This document shows positions 7,741 through 16,364 of a DNA stretch of 64,000 bases, piece after piece. A program made the translations under genes and the position numbers. The notes under the pieces are model-generated. The model saw only the letters and a program-made list of their open reading frames with translations. It ran no database searches and was not told the DNA's origin. Each line of letters starts with the position of its first letter. The first letter of the stretch is position 1. This stretch comes from Lysobacter sp. yr284 (GTDB lineage Bacteria > Pseudomonadota > Gammaproteobacteria > Xanthomonadales > Xanthomonadaceae), in contig NZ_FNPT01000006.1 of assembly GCF_900107375.1 (NCBI RefSeq), forward strand, positions 306,301 to 370,300, in the 5' to 3' direction.

Positions 7741-8364
7741 TCAGCGCTGCGCGGTGGCGAGCTTGGCGGCGAGCCCGACGAACACCGCCGCGGCGGCGCG
7801 GTTCATCCAGCGCTGGGCGCGCCGGGAACGGGCGAAGCGCTGGCCGAGCGCGCCCGCGCTCAACGCCAGCGCGCCGAACACCAGCGTGGTGGCGACGATG
7901 AAGGTCGCGCCCAGCCCCAGCATCTGCGCGGTCACCGAACCGGCCTGCTGGTCGACGAACTGCGGCAGGAAGGCGAGGAAGAAGATCGACACTTTGGGGT
8001 TGGTGAGGTTCATGACGATCCCGCGCAGGTACAGCCGGCCGGCGCCGCCGCGCGCGCCTTCGCCGTCCGCGGCCGTCATCGCCGGCGCGCGCAGCGACTG
8101 CCAGGCCAGGTACAGCAGGTAGGCCGCGCCGGCGTACTTGAGCAGGTCGAAGGCCAGCCGCGAGCGCTCGAACAGCGCCGCCACGCCCAGCGCCACCGCG
8201 CCGGTGTGGACCAGCAGCCCGCTGCACAGCCCCAGCACCACCCACAGCCCGGCGCGCTTGCCGCGCAGCGCGGACTGGGTCAGCACGAACACATTGTCCG
8301 GGCCCGGCACGACGGCCAGCAACAGCGCGGTGGCGAAGAACGCGGCGAGGGTTTGCGGGTCCAT
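7741..8364 (-). CDS. LysE/RhtB-family amino-acid exporter
   Basis: 207 residues, about six transmembrane helices. The N-terminal hallmark VVPGPDNVFVLTQSALRG (the PGP loop of LysE/RhtB translocators) and the mid-protein VMNLTNPKVSIFFLAFLPQF are both clear. Members export amino acids or homoserine lactones by proton antiport. The substrate cannot be told from sequence. ATG start at 8364. The gene stands alone, with no LysR-type regulator beside it. Confidence 0.9.
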   Translation of the reverse strand: MDPQTLAAFFATALLLAVVPGPDNVFVLTQSALRGKRAGLWVVLGLCSGLLVHTGAVALGVAALFERSRLAFDLLKYAGAAYLLYLAWQSLRAPAMTAADGEGARGGAGRLYLRGIVMNLTNPKVSIFFLAFLPQFVDQQAGSVTAQMLGLGATFIVATTLVFGALALSAGALGQRFARSRRAQRWMNRAAAAVFVGLAAKLATAQR

Positions 8365-8460
8365 GGGACGGCTGCGAGGCGGGGCGTTCCATTGGAGGCG
8401 AGCGGGCGGCGGCGCGCAAGCGCGGGCTGCGTCCGGCCTGCGCGTTGCATGGATTCGCTT

Positions 8461-8602
8461 GCTGTAGGAGCGGCGCCAGCCGCGGCCGCGACAGCGCGCG
8501 CGCCGGCGCGAGCGTCTGTCGCGCGGACGGGGCCGCAGCCGGGGCGGGTTGCGCCGGCGGTCGCGGGCCGCGGCCGTGGCTGGCGCCGCTGCTACACGGG
8601 CC
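8461..8602. repeat. REP-like paired inverted repeat, degenerate copy 2
   Basis: An arm TGTAGGAGCGGCGCCAGCCG (about 8463-8490) faces a degenerate complement near 8565-8602 (GGCTGGCGCCGCTGCTACA). It belongs to the same family as the repeats at 3.06-3.14 and 52.46-52.54 kb, with C/G changes in both arms that keep most of the pairing. It occupies the 365-bp gap between the LysE gene and the serine hydrolase. No gene was seen in the rest of that gap. Confidence 0.7.
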
Positions 8603-8729
8603 GGGGCGGCAAAGGCTCCGTCGCGCCCGCGCCGGGGTTCGTCGCCGCCGGTCGTGCGCCGGTCGCATGGCTAAGCGCAGCGGGGCCGTGCGGGCGAGGC
8701 TGGCGCTTTCCCGCGAAAGGAGTCCGCCG

Positions 8730-10466
8730 ATGAATCCGTCCCGTCCCTTCCGTCCGGTCGCGGCCTGCGCCGCGCTGGCTGCGGCCTTGGTCGCCACCGC
8801 ATGTGCCGCGTCCGTGCCGGCCGCCGCCACCGCCACCGCCACCGCCGCCGACGAGGCGCCGCCGACCGCGCTGGCCGCCGCGCTGCGCGCCCGCCTCGAC
8901 GGCGACCGCAGCGGCGCGTGCTGGGCCGCCGCGCTGATCGACGGCGAGCGCGTGCAGCGCGCGTATGCGTGCGTGGATCCGCGCCAGGTCTCGCGCATCG
9001 GCCCCGACGCCGCGTTCGAGATCGGCTCGATCAGCAAGACCATGACCGCCGCGCTGCTGGCCGAACTGATCCGCACCGGCCGCGCCTCGCTCGACGATCC
9101 GCTGGCCGACTACCTGCCGGCCGGCGCCCGGGTGCCGGCGTTCGAAGGCCGCCCGATCCGCCTGCGCGACGTGGTGACCCACCGCTCCGGCCTGCCGGCG
9201 CTGCCGCCGGGGGTGGCGCTGGACCCGGCCGATCCCTACGCCCGGCTCGACATCGCCGCGCTGGTCGGCGCGCTCGCCCGGGTCGAGCTCAGCGCGCCGC
9301 CGGGCCGCGACTTCGCCTATTCCAACTACGCGATGATGCTGCTGTCCTACGCGGTCGCGCACCGCGCCGGAAGCGACTACGAAACCCTGTTGCGGCAAGG
9401 CCTGCTGCAGCCGCTGGGCATGCGCGGCGCCTACGTCGACCGCCGGCCCGAGGGCGTGCGCGAGGTCGCCGGCCGCCTGCCCAACGGCCAGGCCACGCCG
9501 GCGTGGCGCTTCGGCGCCGACCTCGCCGGCGTCGGTGGGGTGCGCGCGACCCTCGACGACATGGTCCGCTACGCCCAGGCCGGACTGGCGCTTGCGCCGG
9601 CGACGGGCGAGGGCGCGCCGGCCGTCGCCGCCGTGCAGCAGACCCTGCAAGCGCTGCCGGGCGAGCCGCCGATGGGGATGAACTGGATGCTGCTGGAACA
9701 CGATGGCCGCACCCTGGCCGAGCACGCCGGCGGCACCGGCGGTTTCTCGTCCTACCTCGCCCTGGACCGCAGCCGCGGCCGCGCGGTGGTGGTGCTGTCG
9801 GACACGTCGCTGACCGCGACCGGCGGCCTGGCCGGGTTCGGCCGCCACCTGCTCGACCCGGGCTTCCCCGCCGAGCGCGCGCGCAAGCCGGCCAAGCCGG
9901 ATGCGGCCTTGCTCGACCGCCTGGCCGGCGACTACTCCCTGGCCGGCCTGGCGACCACGCTGCGCCGGCGCGGCGACGCGCTGACCGTGCAGGCGCAGGG
10001 GCAGCCCGAGTTCGAGCTGGGCTACGACGACCACGGCGATTTCTACCCGCTGCAGTTCGATGCGCTGTTGCGCCCGGTGCGCGGCGGCGACGGCCGCGAC
10101 GCCTTCGTGTGGAACCAGGGCGGCGGCAGCATGGCGGCGCAGCGCAGCGCGCCGGCGGCCGCGCCGCCCGCCAACGCCGCGGCCAACGCCGCGCCAGCGC
10201 CGGCGCCGGCCGCGCAACGCCTGGGCGATTTCGTCGGCGACTATCCGCTGGCGCCCGGCTTCGTGCTCGCCATCCGCGAGCGCGACGGCGCGCTGTACGC
10301 GCAGGCCACCGGCCAGGGCGCGCTGCGCCTGCTCGCCGAGGGCGCCGAGCGCTTCCGCACCGAAGGGGTCGATGCGCGGATCGAGTTCCAACGCGGCGGC
10401 GATGGCAAGATCGTCGCACTGACCCTGCACCAGAACGGACAAGCGCTCCATGCCCCGCGCCGCTGA
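8730..10466 (+). CDS. Exported serine hydrolase (class C beta-lactamase fold)
   Basis: 578 residues with an N-terminal signal sequence (hydrophobic 11-28; a Cys at 25 makes a lipoprotein possible but the lipobox is poor). The catalytic domain shows S100-x-x-K103 (GSISKTMTAALL), Y197-S-N (FAYSNYAMMLLSY) and H332-A-G (EHAGGTGGFSSY), the three motifs of penicillin-recognising serine enzymes. After about residue 390 come two beta-rich modules resembling DUF3471 (GDYSLAGLATTL, GDYPLAPGFVLAI) separated by an Ala/Pro linker. Likely a periplasmic esterase, D-aminopeptidase or PBP-like enzyme; a true beta-lactamase role is not shown. ATG at 8730 after AAAGGAG. It overlaps the LytS-like kinase gene by 17 bp. 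Confidence 0.88.
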   Translation: MNPSRPFRPVAACAALAAALVATACAASVPAAATATATAADEAPPTALAAALRARLDGDRSGACWAAALIDGERVQRAYACVDPRQVSRIGPDAAFEIGSISKTMTAALLAELIRTGRASLDDPLADYLPAGARVPAFEGRPIRLRDVVTHRSGLPALPPGVALDPADPYARLDIAALVGALARVELSAPPGRDFAYSNYAMMLLSYAVAHRAGSDYETLLRQGLLQPLGMRGAYVDRRPEGVREVAGRLPNGQATPAWRFGADLAGVGGVRATLDDMVRYAQAGLALAPATGEGAPAVAAVQQTLQALPGEPPMGMNWMLLEHDGRTLAEHAGGTGGFSSYLALDRSRGRAVVVLSDTSLTATGGLAGFGRHLLDPGFPAERARKPAKPDAALLDRLAGDYSLAGLATTLRRRGDALTVQAQGQPEFELGYDDHGDFYPLQFDALLRPVRGGDGRDAFVWNQGGGSMAAQRSAPAAAPPANAAANAAPAPAPAAQRLGDFVGDYPLAPGFVLAIRERDGALYAQATGQGALRLLAEGAERFRTEGVDARIEFQRGGDGKIVALTLHQNGQALHAPRR

Positions 10467-11694
10467 CGCCGCCCCGCCAGGCCCTGCCGAACCCGCGCTC
10501 GACCGCGCGCTGCCCGCCGACGTGCAGATCGGCGGGCACCAGGTGTGGGACCGCTACAAGCGCTATCCGGTGTTCAGCCGGCCGTGGCTGCGCGGGCGCA
10601 GCGCGATGTTCGCGCTGGTGGCGACGCTGTTCGCCGCCGCCACCGCGGTCGGCGTGTACGTGATGAGCCATTCCTGGCTATCGACCCTGATCAGCGCGCC
10701 GCTGCAATTCGCGTTCTGGATGGTGGTCACCTCGGCCGGGCCGGCCCTGGCGGTCGCGGTGCGCCATCGCGGCTGGCCGCCGCGGCGCGAGCGCGCGGCG
10801 ATCTTCGCGGCGATCGCGCTGGGCGTGGTGCTGGCGTTCCTGGTCGATGCGGTGGCCTCGCAGTGGATGGTCGAGCTGATGGGCGAGCAGGCGGGCCAGA
10901 CCGCCGCCCACGCCGCGGCCCCGCCGCCGCCGCCCTGGCGCTGGTTGCTGACCGCGCTGGCGCTGTCGCTGGAAGGCCTGCTGTACGCGCTGCTCGGCGG
11001 CGCGCTGGCGGTGTACGCCTACCTGGGCGAGGCCTCGCGCTGGCAGGCCAGCCTGGAGCGCCGCCGCTACCTCGCGCTCGACGAGAGCAACCGCCGCACC
11101 GAACTGCAGCTGGGCGTGCTGCAGGCCCAGATCGAGCCGCATTTCCTGTTCAACACCCTGGCCTCGGTGCGCGCGCTGGTGCGGCCCGATCCCGCCCGCG
11201 CGGAAGCGACGCTGGACGCCCTGGTCGGCTATCTGCGCGCCACCATCCCCAAGCTGCGCGAAGCCGAGGCGCGGCTGGACGCGGAGCTGGGCCAGCAGCT
11301 CGACATCTGCGCCAGCTACCTGGAAGTGATGCGGCTGCGCACCGACGGCCGGCTCAGCCACGCCGTGCAGGCGCCGCCGGCGGTGCGGCTGCTGCCGTGC
11401 CCGCCGCTGCTGCTGATCCCGCTGGTGGAGAACGCGGTCAAGCACGGCATCGAGCCGCGCAGCGGTCCGGGCCGGATCGACCTGCGCGCGCGCCGCGACG
11501 GCGACTGGCTGGAACTGGAAGTCGCCGACGACGGCGTCGGCCTGCGCACCGGCGTCGGCGGCGGCGTCGGCCTGGCCAACGTGCGCGCGCAGCTGGCCGC
11601 GCGCTTCGGCGAGCGCGCCACGCTGCAACTGTGCTCGCGCCGCGAGGGCGGCACCCTGGCGCGGGTGCGCCTGCCGCTGGAGCCGTCGGCATGA
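10450..11694 (+). CDS. LytS-type sensor histidine kinase
   Basis: 414 residues. Four predicted transmembrane helices (about 53-72, 82-104, 117-139, 166-192) are followed by a short coiled linker, a His_kinase domain with H231 in [17 protein letters not shown], and an HATPase with [11 protein letters not shown] and DDGVGLRTG. There is no recognisable extracellular sensor domain, so the membrane segment itself probably senses. It overlaps the serine hydrolase upstream (17 bp) and the LytTR regulator downstream (ATGA), so the three are one translationally coupled operon. Confidence 0.93.
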   Translation: MPRAADAAPPGPAEPALDRALPADVQIGGHQVWDRYKRYPVFSRPWLRGRSAMFALVATLFAAATAVGVYVMSHSWLSTLISAPLQFAFWMVVTSAGPALAVAVRHRGWPPRRERAAIFAAIALGVVLAFLVDAVASQWMVELMGEQAGQTAAHAAAPPPPPWRWLLTALALSLEGLLYALLGGALAVYAYLGEASRWQASLERRRYLALDESNRRTELQLGVLQAQIEPHFLFNTLASVRALVRPDPARAEATLDALVGYLRATIPKLREAEARLDAELGQQLDICASYLEVMRLRTDGRLSHAVQAPPAVRLLPCPPLLLIPLVENAVKHGIEPRSGPGRIDLRARRDGDWLELEVADDGVGLRTGVGGGVGLANVRAQLAARFGERATLQLCSRREGGTLARVRLPLEPSA

Positions 11695-12452
11695 GCGAAC
11701 GCATCCGCGCCGTGCTCGCCGAAGACGAGGCGCCGCAGCGCCAGGCGTTGCGGGAGGCGCTGGCGCAGGCGTGGCCCGAGCTCGATCTCGCCGCCTGCGA
11801 GGACGGCGCCGAGGCGTTGCAGGCGGTGCGCGCGCTGCGCCCGCAGGTCGCGTTCCTCGACATCCGCATGCCCGCGGTCGGCGGCCTGGACGTGGCGCGC
11901 GAAGCCATCGCCGGCGGCGCGCTGGTGGTGTTCACCACCGCCTACGACGAATACGCGGTGCGCGCGTTCGAAGCCGGCGCCGCCGACTACCTGCTCAAGC
12001 CGGTGAGCCGGGAGCGTCTGGACCAGGCGTTGGCGCGCGTGCGCGAGCGCCTGCGCCAGGCCCGCCCCGACGACTGGCGCGCGCGCCTGGACGCGCTGGA
12101 AGCGCAACTGCGGCCGCAGGGCGAGCGCCTGATCCGCTGGATCGGCGCCAGCGTCGGCGACAGCGTGCGCATGATCGGCATCGACGAAGTCGTGTATTTC
12201 CAGGCGCAGGAGAAATACGTGCGGGTGGTGACCGGCGACGGCGAAGCGCTGGTGCGCACGCCGGTCAAGGAACTGCTGGCCGGGCTCGACCCGGCCTTGT
12301 TCTGGCAGGTGCACCGCGGCCTGGTGGTGCGGGTGGCGGCGATCGACCGCGTGCGCCGCAACGAACTGGGCCGGCACGAGCTGACCTTGAAAGCGCGCGC
12401 GGAAATCCTGCCGGTCAGCACGGCGTTCGCGAGCCGCTTCCGCGGAATGTAG
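11691..12452 (+). CDS. LytTR-family response regulator
   Basis: 253 residues. Receiver domain 1-120 with the acidic pair in AEDEAP, phospho-acceptor D57 (FLDIRMP), T/S in [11 protein letters not shown] and Lys in [10 protein letters not shown] LytTR DNA-binding domain follows (about 150-250: [37 protein letters not shown]). It is the cognate partner of the kinase whose stop its ATG overlaps. Its targets may include the co-transcribed hydrolase. Confidence 0.94.
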   Translation: MSERIRAVLAEDEAPQRQALREALAQAWPELDLAACEDGAEALQAVRALRPQVAFLDIRMPAVGGLDVAREAIAGGALVVFTTAYDEYAVRAFEAGAADYLLKPVSRERLDQALARVRERLRQARPDDWRARLDALEAQLRPQGERLIRWIGASVGDSVRMIGIDEVVYFQAQEKYVRVVTGDGEALVRTPVKELLAGLDPALFWQVHRGLVVRVAAIDRVRRNELGRHELTLKARAEILPVSTAFASRFRGM

Positions 12453-12664
12453 CGGAAGCAGCGCGACCCAGCGCACGCCTGCAGGCTGAATCGTACAGCG
12501 GCGTGAAGCCGCGGCGACGCGACGTTAACGAAACGATGAGGGCGCTGAAGCTGCGCTGCACGGGGATGCGCGCCATCACCGCGCGCGAACCTGCGCTGGG
12601 GGAGGATCGATCCACCAGCTTCGGGCCGCGCCCGCAGCGCAAACCTGCAGTCAGGAGAACCCTC

Positions 12665-12829
12665 ATGCTTCACTACGCCGTCGTGTTCTTCGTCATCGCC
12701 CTGATCGCCGCCGTGCTGGGCTTCACCGGCATCGCCGGTGCGGCCAGCAACATCGCCTGGATCCTGTTCGTGGTGTTCGTGGTGCTGGCGATCATCTCGC
12801 TGCTGCGCGGCCGCCGTCCGGCGGCATAA
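12665..12829 (+). CDS. Small DUF1328 membrane protein
   Basis: 54 residues with two hydrophobic helices ([16 protein letters not shown] and [17 protein letters not shown]) joined by TGIAGAASN. This is the DUF1328 (YtjA) signature; members are stress-associated inner-membrane proteins without known function. ATG follows TCAGGAGAAC. It stands alone and ends in a strong intrinsic terminator. The 212 bp before it hold no gene I can support. Confidence 0.9.
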   Translation: MLHYAVVFFVIALIAAVLGFTGIAGAASNIAWILFVVFVVLAIISLLRGRRPAA

Positions 12830-12872
12830 CCCAGCCGCGCTCTTCGCAATCCGACGCGGCGCGCAGCGCCGC

Positions 12873-12908
12873 AAGGCCGGACCGGTTCGCCGGTCCGGCC
12901 TTCGTTTT
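12873..12908 (+). terminator. Intrinsic terminator after the DUF1328 gene
   Basis: A perfect 11-bp stem GGCCGGACCGG (12875-12885), UUCG tetraloop, CCGGTCCGGCC (12890-12900), followed by TTCGTTTT. The flanking AA/TT make it act in both directions, so it can also serve the convergent LysR gene. Confidence 0.9.
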
Positions 12909-12930
12909 GGGCGTCCGATCGGCGCGTCCG

Positions 12931-13872
12931 CTAGCGCGCGCGCTCGCCGGTCGCGGCGGCCGGCGCCGCCAGTGCGGCGCGCAACTGCGGCGCGTGCGCC
13001 TGCAGGTGATCCCAGAGCCGCGCCGCGACCGGCCCGTGCGCGCGGTCGCGGCGGCGCGCGGCGACCAGGCGTTCGCTGCGGCCGGGCAGGTGGCGCCCGG
13101 CGATGGACTGCAGCCGGCCGTCGGCGAGTTCGTCGGCGACCAGGAAATGCGGCATGTGCCCCCAGGCCAGTCCGTGCGCGATCAGGTCCTTCTTCATCAG
13201 CTGATCGGCCACCGTGCACTGCGGCGCGCCGTCGATGGTGAAGTAGTCCACCGGCGGCGAATGCCGCGCGCTGTCGCGCATCACGCACTGGGTGAGGCCG
13301 CGCAGCCGTTCGGGACGGATCGCGCGGTCGATCGGGAAGGGCAGGAAGCCCGGCGCGACCACCGGCACCATCCGCACCTCGCCCAGGGTTATGGTTTCCA
13401 GCTGCGCATCGCCGGCGTCGAGGCGGTGCACGATCAGGTCGGCGCTGTCGTCGAACAGACGCTCGCGCGGCCCGCTCACCGATTCGAAGTGCAGGTGCAG
13501 GCGCGTGTTCGGGCACTGGGCGAAGAATCGGCCGAGCACCGCCAGCGCCTGCGGGCGCGGGCACAGGTCGCCGAGGACGATATGCAGCTCGCTTTCCTCG
13601 CCCATCGCCAGTTGCTCGGCGTGGGCGCGCAGCTGCTGCAACTCGCCCAGCAGGTTTTGCGCGCGGCGGTGGAACGAACGCCCGGCCGCGGTCGGCGCGA
13701 CCCGGTAGCCGCTGCGGTCCAGCAGCGCCAGCCCGAGCTGGCGTTCCAGCCGGGCGACCGCGGCGAACACCGCCGGGTGCGAGCGGTGCAGCGCCGCGGC
13801 CGCGGCCTGGAAGCCGCCGGCCCGGATCACCGCGTCGAAGCATTGCAGGTCGTGCAGGGTGAATCCGGACAT
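12931..13872 (-). CDS. LysR-family transcriptional regulator
   Basis: 313 residues. The N-terminal winged helix covers about 4-63 (LHDLQCFDAVIRAGGFQAAA, HPAVFAAVARLERQLGLALL), then a linker helix and a type 2 periplasmic-binding-fold effector domain (about 92-300). Divergent from an alpha/beta hydrolase across 133 bp containing a LysR-type TATT-N11-AATA box, so the hydrolase is the likely target. The ligand is unknown. Confidence 0.92.
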   Translation of the reverse strand: MSGFTLHDLQCFDAVIRAGGFQAAAAALHRSHPAVFAAVARLERQLGLALLDRSGYRVAPTAAGRSFHRRAQNLLGELQQLRAHAEQLAMGEESELHIVLGDLCPRPQALAVLGRFFAQCPNTRLHLHFESVSGPRERLFDDSADLIVHRLDAGDAQLETITLGEVRMVPVVAPGFLPFPIDRAIRPERLRGLTQCVMRDSARHSPPVDYFTIDGAPQCTVADQLMKKDLIAHGLAWGHMPHFLVADELADGRLQSIAGRHLPGRSERLVAARRRDRAHGPVAARLWDHLQAHAPQLRAALAAPAAATGERAR

Positions 13873-13892
13873 GTCCGTTTTATCTACAGAGT

Positions 13893-13911
13893 TATTGCGA
13901 TCTTTGTAATA
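13893..13911. promoter_or_regulatory. LysR-type operator (TATT-N11-AATA)
   Basis: TATT at 13893-13896, 11 bp, then AATA at 13908-13911: the T-N11-A dyad bound by LysR proteins, in an AT-richer stretch rare in this genome. It is 21 bp from the lysR start and 95 bp from the hydrolase start, the usual place for autorepression combined with activation of the divergent gene. Confidence 0.65.
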
Positions 13912-14005
13912 TCAATCCGGGCGCCCGGCAACCAGGATGCCGGGCATGCGGCGGCATCGTCCCGCGATGCTTGAGCCGCGATAGCGATCTTTCCTGGAGC
14001 CGCCC

Positions 14006-14809
14006 GTGTCCGCTTCCTTCTCCTCGCACATCCTCGCCGGCGACGGCGTCCGCATCGCCTACCGCTTCGACGGCGACCCCGGCCTGCCGGTGCTGCTGCT
14101 GTCCAACTCCATCGCCACCGACCTGCATATGTGGGACGCGCAGATTCCGGCGCTGAGCCGGCGCTTCCGGGTGCTGCGCTACGACGCGCGCGGCCACGGC
14201 GCGTCCGCGGCGCCGGCCGGCGCGTATTCGCTCGACCGGCTCGGCCGCGACGTGCTGGAACTGCTCGATGCGCTCGGCCTGGACCGCGTGCACTTCCTCG
14301 GCCTCTCGCTCGGCGGCTTCGTCGGCCAGTGGCTGGCGGTGCGCGCGCCCGAACGCATCGACCGGCTGGTGCTGAGCAACACCTCCGCCTACCTCGGCCC
14401 GGCGGCGGTGTTCGACGAACGCATCCGCGAGGCCGAAGCCGCGACCGACATGCGCGCCATCGCCGAGCGGTTCCTGCGCGACTGGTTTCCCGCGGCGATG
14501 CTCGACGCGCGCGATCCGCGGGTGGAGCCGTTTCGCGCCACGCTGCTGGCGCAAAGCGCGGCCGGCCTGGCCGGCAGCTTCGCCGCGGTGCGCGACGCCG
14601 ACCTGCGCCGCACGCTCGGCCTGATCGCCGCGCCGACCTTGGTGATCGCCGGCGAATCCGACCCGGTGACCTTGCCCGAACACGGCCGCGCCATCGCCGC
14701 CGCGGTGCCCGGCGCGCGCTGGCTCGCGTTGCCGGCGGTGCATATGGCCAACATCGAAAACCCCGATGCGTTCGAGCCGGCGGTGCTCGACTTCCTGTCG
14801 GCGGCGTGA
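14006..14809 (+). CDS. Alpha/beta hydrolase, 3-oxoadipate enol-lactonase-like
   Basis: 267 residues. Nucleophile elbow GLSLGG (S101), probable acid in AGESDPVT and His in PAVHMANIEN. LSNSIATDLHMWDAQIPALS and YDARGHGAS resemble PcaD-type enol-lactonases of the beta-ketoadipate pathway, but no other pca gene is nearby, so the substrate is uncertain. GTG start preceded by TGGAG. Regulated probably by the divergent LysR protein. Confidence 0.83.
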   Translation: MSASFSSHILAGDGVRIAYRFDGDPGLPVLLLSNSIATDLHMWDAQIPALSRRFRVLRYDARGHGASAAPAGAYSLDRLGRDVLELLDALGLDRVHFLGLSLGGFVGQWLAVRAPERIDRLVLSNTSAYLGPAAVFDERIREAEAATDMRAIAERFLRDWFPAAMLDARDPRVEPFRATLLAQSAAGLAGSFAAVRDADLRRTLGLIAAPTLVIAGESDPVTLPEHGRAIAAAVPGARWLALPAVHMANIENPDAFEPAVLDFLSAA

Positions 14810-14891
14810 GCGGTCGGTTGCGCGACCGCCGGCGCGGTCGCGTCGCCGGCTTTGGAGTATCTTCGGCCGGTCCTTCCGCCCCAACGCCCCC

Positions 14892-15143
14892 ATGAGCGAC
14901 CGCGAACGCCGCAAGCTCGATGCCGAACTGGTGAACCCGGCGGGCCTGCGCGCCGGGCTCAACCGCGCCCAGCTCGATGCCTTGGCGACGCTGGAGCAAC
15001 TCGGCTGGACCTTGCGTTTCGTGCGCCGGCCGATGTTCCTGGATCCGATTCCGGTGGTGTTCCAGCGCGACGGCGAGCGCTTCGTGGTGGTCGAGTCCGA
15101 CGGCTCGTTGAACGAAAACCCGAGCTTCCGCATCCGCCAGTGA
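14892..15143 (+). CDS. Conserved hypothetical protein, 83 aa
   Basis: A small soluble protein (MSDRERRKLDAELVNPAGLR start, later FVRRPMFLDPIPVVFQRDGE and ENPSFRIRQ). No signal peptide or membrane segment. It has the look of a helix followed by a beta-hairpin domain. The family is not recognised beyond a general resemblance to short xanthomonad hypotheticals. The ATG at 14892 is preferred to upstream frames, which run antisense-like. Confidence 0.7.
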   Translation: MSDRERRKLDAELVNPAGLRAGLNRAQLDALATLEQLGWTLRFVRRPMFLDPIPVVFQRDGERFVVVESDGSLNENPSFRIRQ

Positions 15144-15344
15144 CGGCGGCGCTGAACGCCGGCCCAGCGCCGCGAAGCGCTTACGCAAACGATACCCGCG
15201 CTTCGCGCGCGGCTTACGATTGAAATTCTTTAATCCTCCCGCCAGCACCACGACAGCCCGGCGGACTGAGGATCACAGGCACGCGTCCGGCAGCCGCGAT
15301 CGTCGCTGACATCCCGTCAGCTCTCCTCAGAAGGAGTCCGGATC

Positions 15345-15818
15345 ATGTTCGCCTTGTCCTGCGATTCTCCGCGCTGTCGCCGCCGTCTCGCCGTTGTGGC
15401 GCTGGCGCTGGTCTTGCCTGCTCTGGCGCTGTCCGCCGGCGCGTTCGAACGCCGCGGCGGCGCGTTCGAGCCCCAGCGCGCGCCGCACGGCTACCAGCGC
15501 ATGGAGCCGCCGCGCGGCGTCGAGGCGCGGCCGCGCCAGTTCGATCGCGGCTACTTCGCCCACAATTTCCAGGCCCGGCGCGGTTACCGCATCGGGCCGT
15601 GGCGCGCGCCGCCGGGCTTCGCCTACCGGCGCTGGGGCTACGGCGAATTCCTGCCGCGCGCGTACTGGGCGCCGGAATTCGTGCTCGCCGATTTCTGGCT
15701 GTTCGGTCTGGACATTCCGCCGGTCGGCTACGAATGGGTGCGCTACGGGCCCGATGCCTTGCTGATCGATCTGCGCAGCGGCGAAGTGGTGCAGAGCGTC
15801 TACGACAATTTCCTGTGA
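15345..15818 (+). CDS. RcnB-like exported protein
   Basis: 157 residues with a signal peptide (about 1-33, RRRLAVVALALVLPALALSA then GAFE). The mature part is Arg/Tyr/Pro-rich and ends with the RcnB-type domain: PGFAYRRWGYGEFLPRAYW, PPVGYEWVRYGPDALLIDL. RcnB proteins are periplasmic; E. coli RcnB is linked to Ni/Co homeostasis, but most homologues are uncharacterised. AAGGAG lies just upstream of the ATG. It is followed by an EF-hand protein gene. The 200 bp upstream hold no gene seen. Confidence 0.85.
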   Translation: MFALSCDSPRCRRRLAVVALALVLPALALSAGAFERRGGAFEPQRAPHGYQRMEPPRGVEARPRQFDRGYFAHNFQARRGYRIGPWRAPPGFAYRRWGYGEFLPRAYWAPEFVLADFWLFGLDIPPVGYEWVRYGPDALLIDLRSGEVVQSVYDNFL

Positions 15819-15883
15819 GCGCGCGCCGGAGCCGCGGCTGCGGCGCCGCCGCGTGGCGATTTCCCCGCAATGGAGCCGTTCCG

Positions 15884-16168
15884 ATGAATCCTCGTATCGC
15901 TGTCGTCGCGGCGGTCGCCGCGTTCGCGCTGTCCTGCCTGCCGGTCTGGGCCGCTGCGCCCAAGCCGGCGCCGCCGTCGGCCGCCACGGCCTTGCCGAGC
16001 TACGAATCGCTCGACGGCAACGGCGACGGGGTAGTGACCCTGCCCGAGGTGACGGTGCGCGCGCCGGAGCTGGCCAAGCGCATCGTGCATTGCGATGGCG
16101 ACCGCGACCGCCGGCTCAGCCGCAAGGAATACGCGGCGTGCAAGCCGGCGCCGGCGCACGCGGGCTGA
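15884..16168 (+). CDS. Small exported EF-hand protein
   Basis: 94 residues: signal peptide (about 1-23, ending PVWAAA) and two EF-hand-like loops, DGNGDGVVTLPE and DGDRDRRLSRKE, each with Asp at 1, 3 or 5 and Glu at 12. A Ca2+-binding periplasmic protein is likely. Two cysteines flank the second loop (HCDGD, AACKP) and may form a disulfide. Partner unknown. Confidence 0.82.
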   Translation: MNPRIAVVAAVAAFALSCLPVWAAAPKPAPPSAATALPSYESLDGNGDGVVTLPEVTVRAPELAKRIVHCDGDRDRRLSRKEYAACKPAPAHAG

Positions 16169-16364
16169 GGCGCCGCGCTGCGCACCGGCGCACAGTTCGC
16201 GCCGGCGCGTCGGCGCATGCGTGCGCGATGCGGGTTTCCGCCGTATTCCTGCGGCCGCGGTGCGGTGGTAGCCTGCCGGCTCGGCGCTCGCCGGCGCCGG
16301 TTTCGGGCCCGCACGGGCCGCGTATCGGCAGGCCCGCGCGGCGGCGGGCATTCGGGAGTCGCGC

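Noticed and set aside
8730..10466. Annotation of the serine hydrolase as an antibiotic-resistance beta-lactamase
   Set aside because: The S-x-x-K, YSN and HAG motifs are shared by esterases and peptidases of the fold. The added C-terminal modules and coupling to a kinase do not resemble AmpC.
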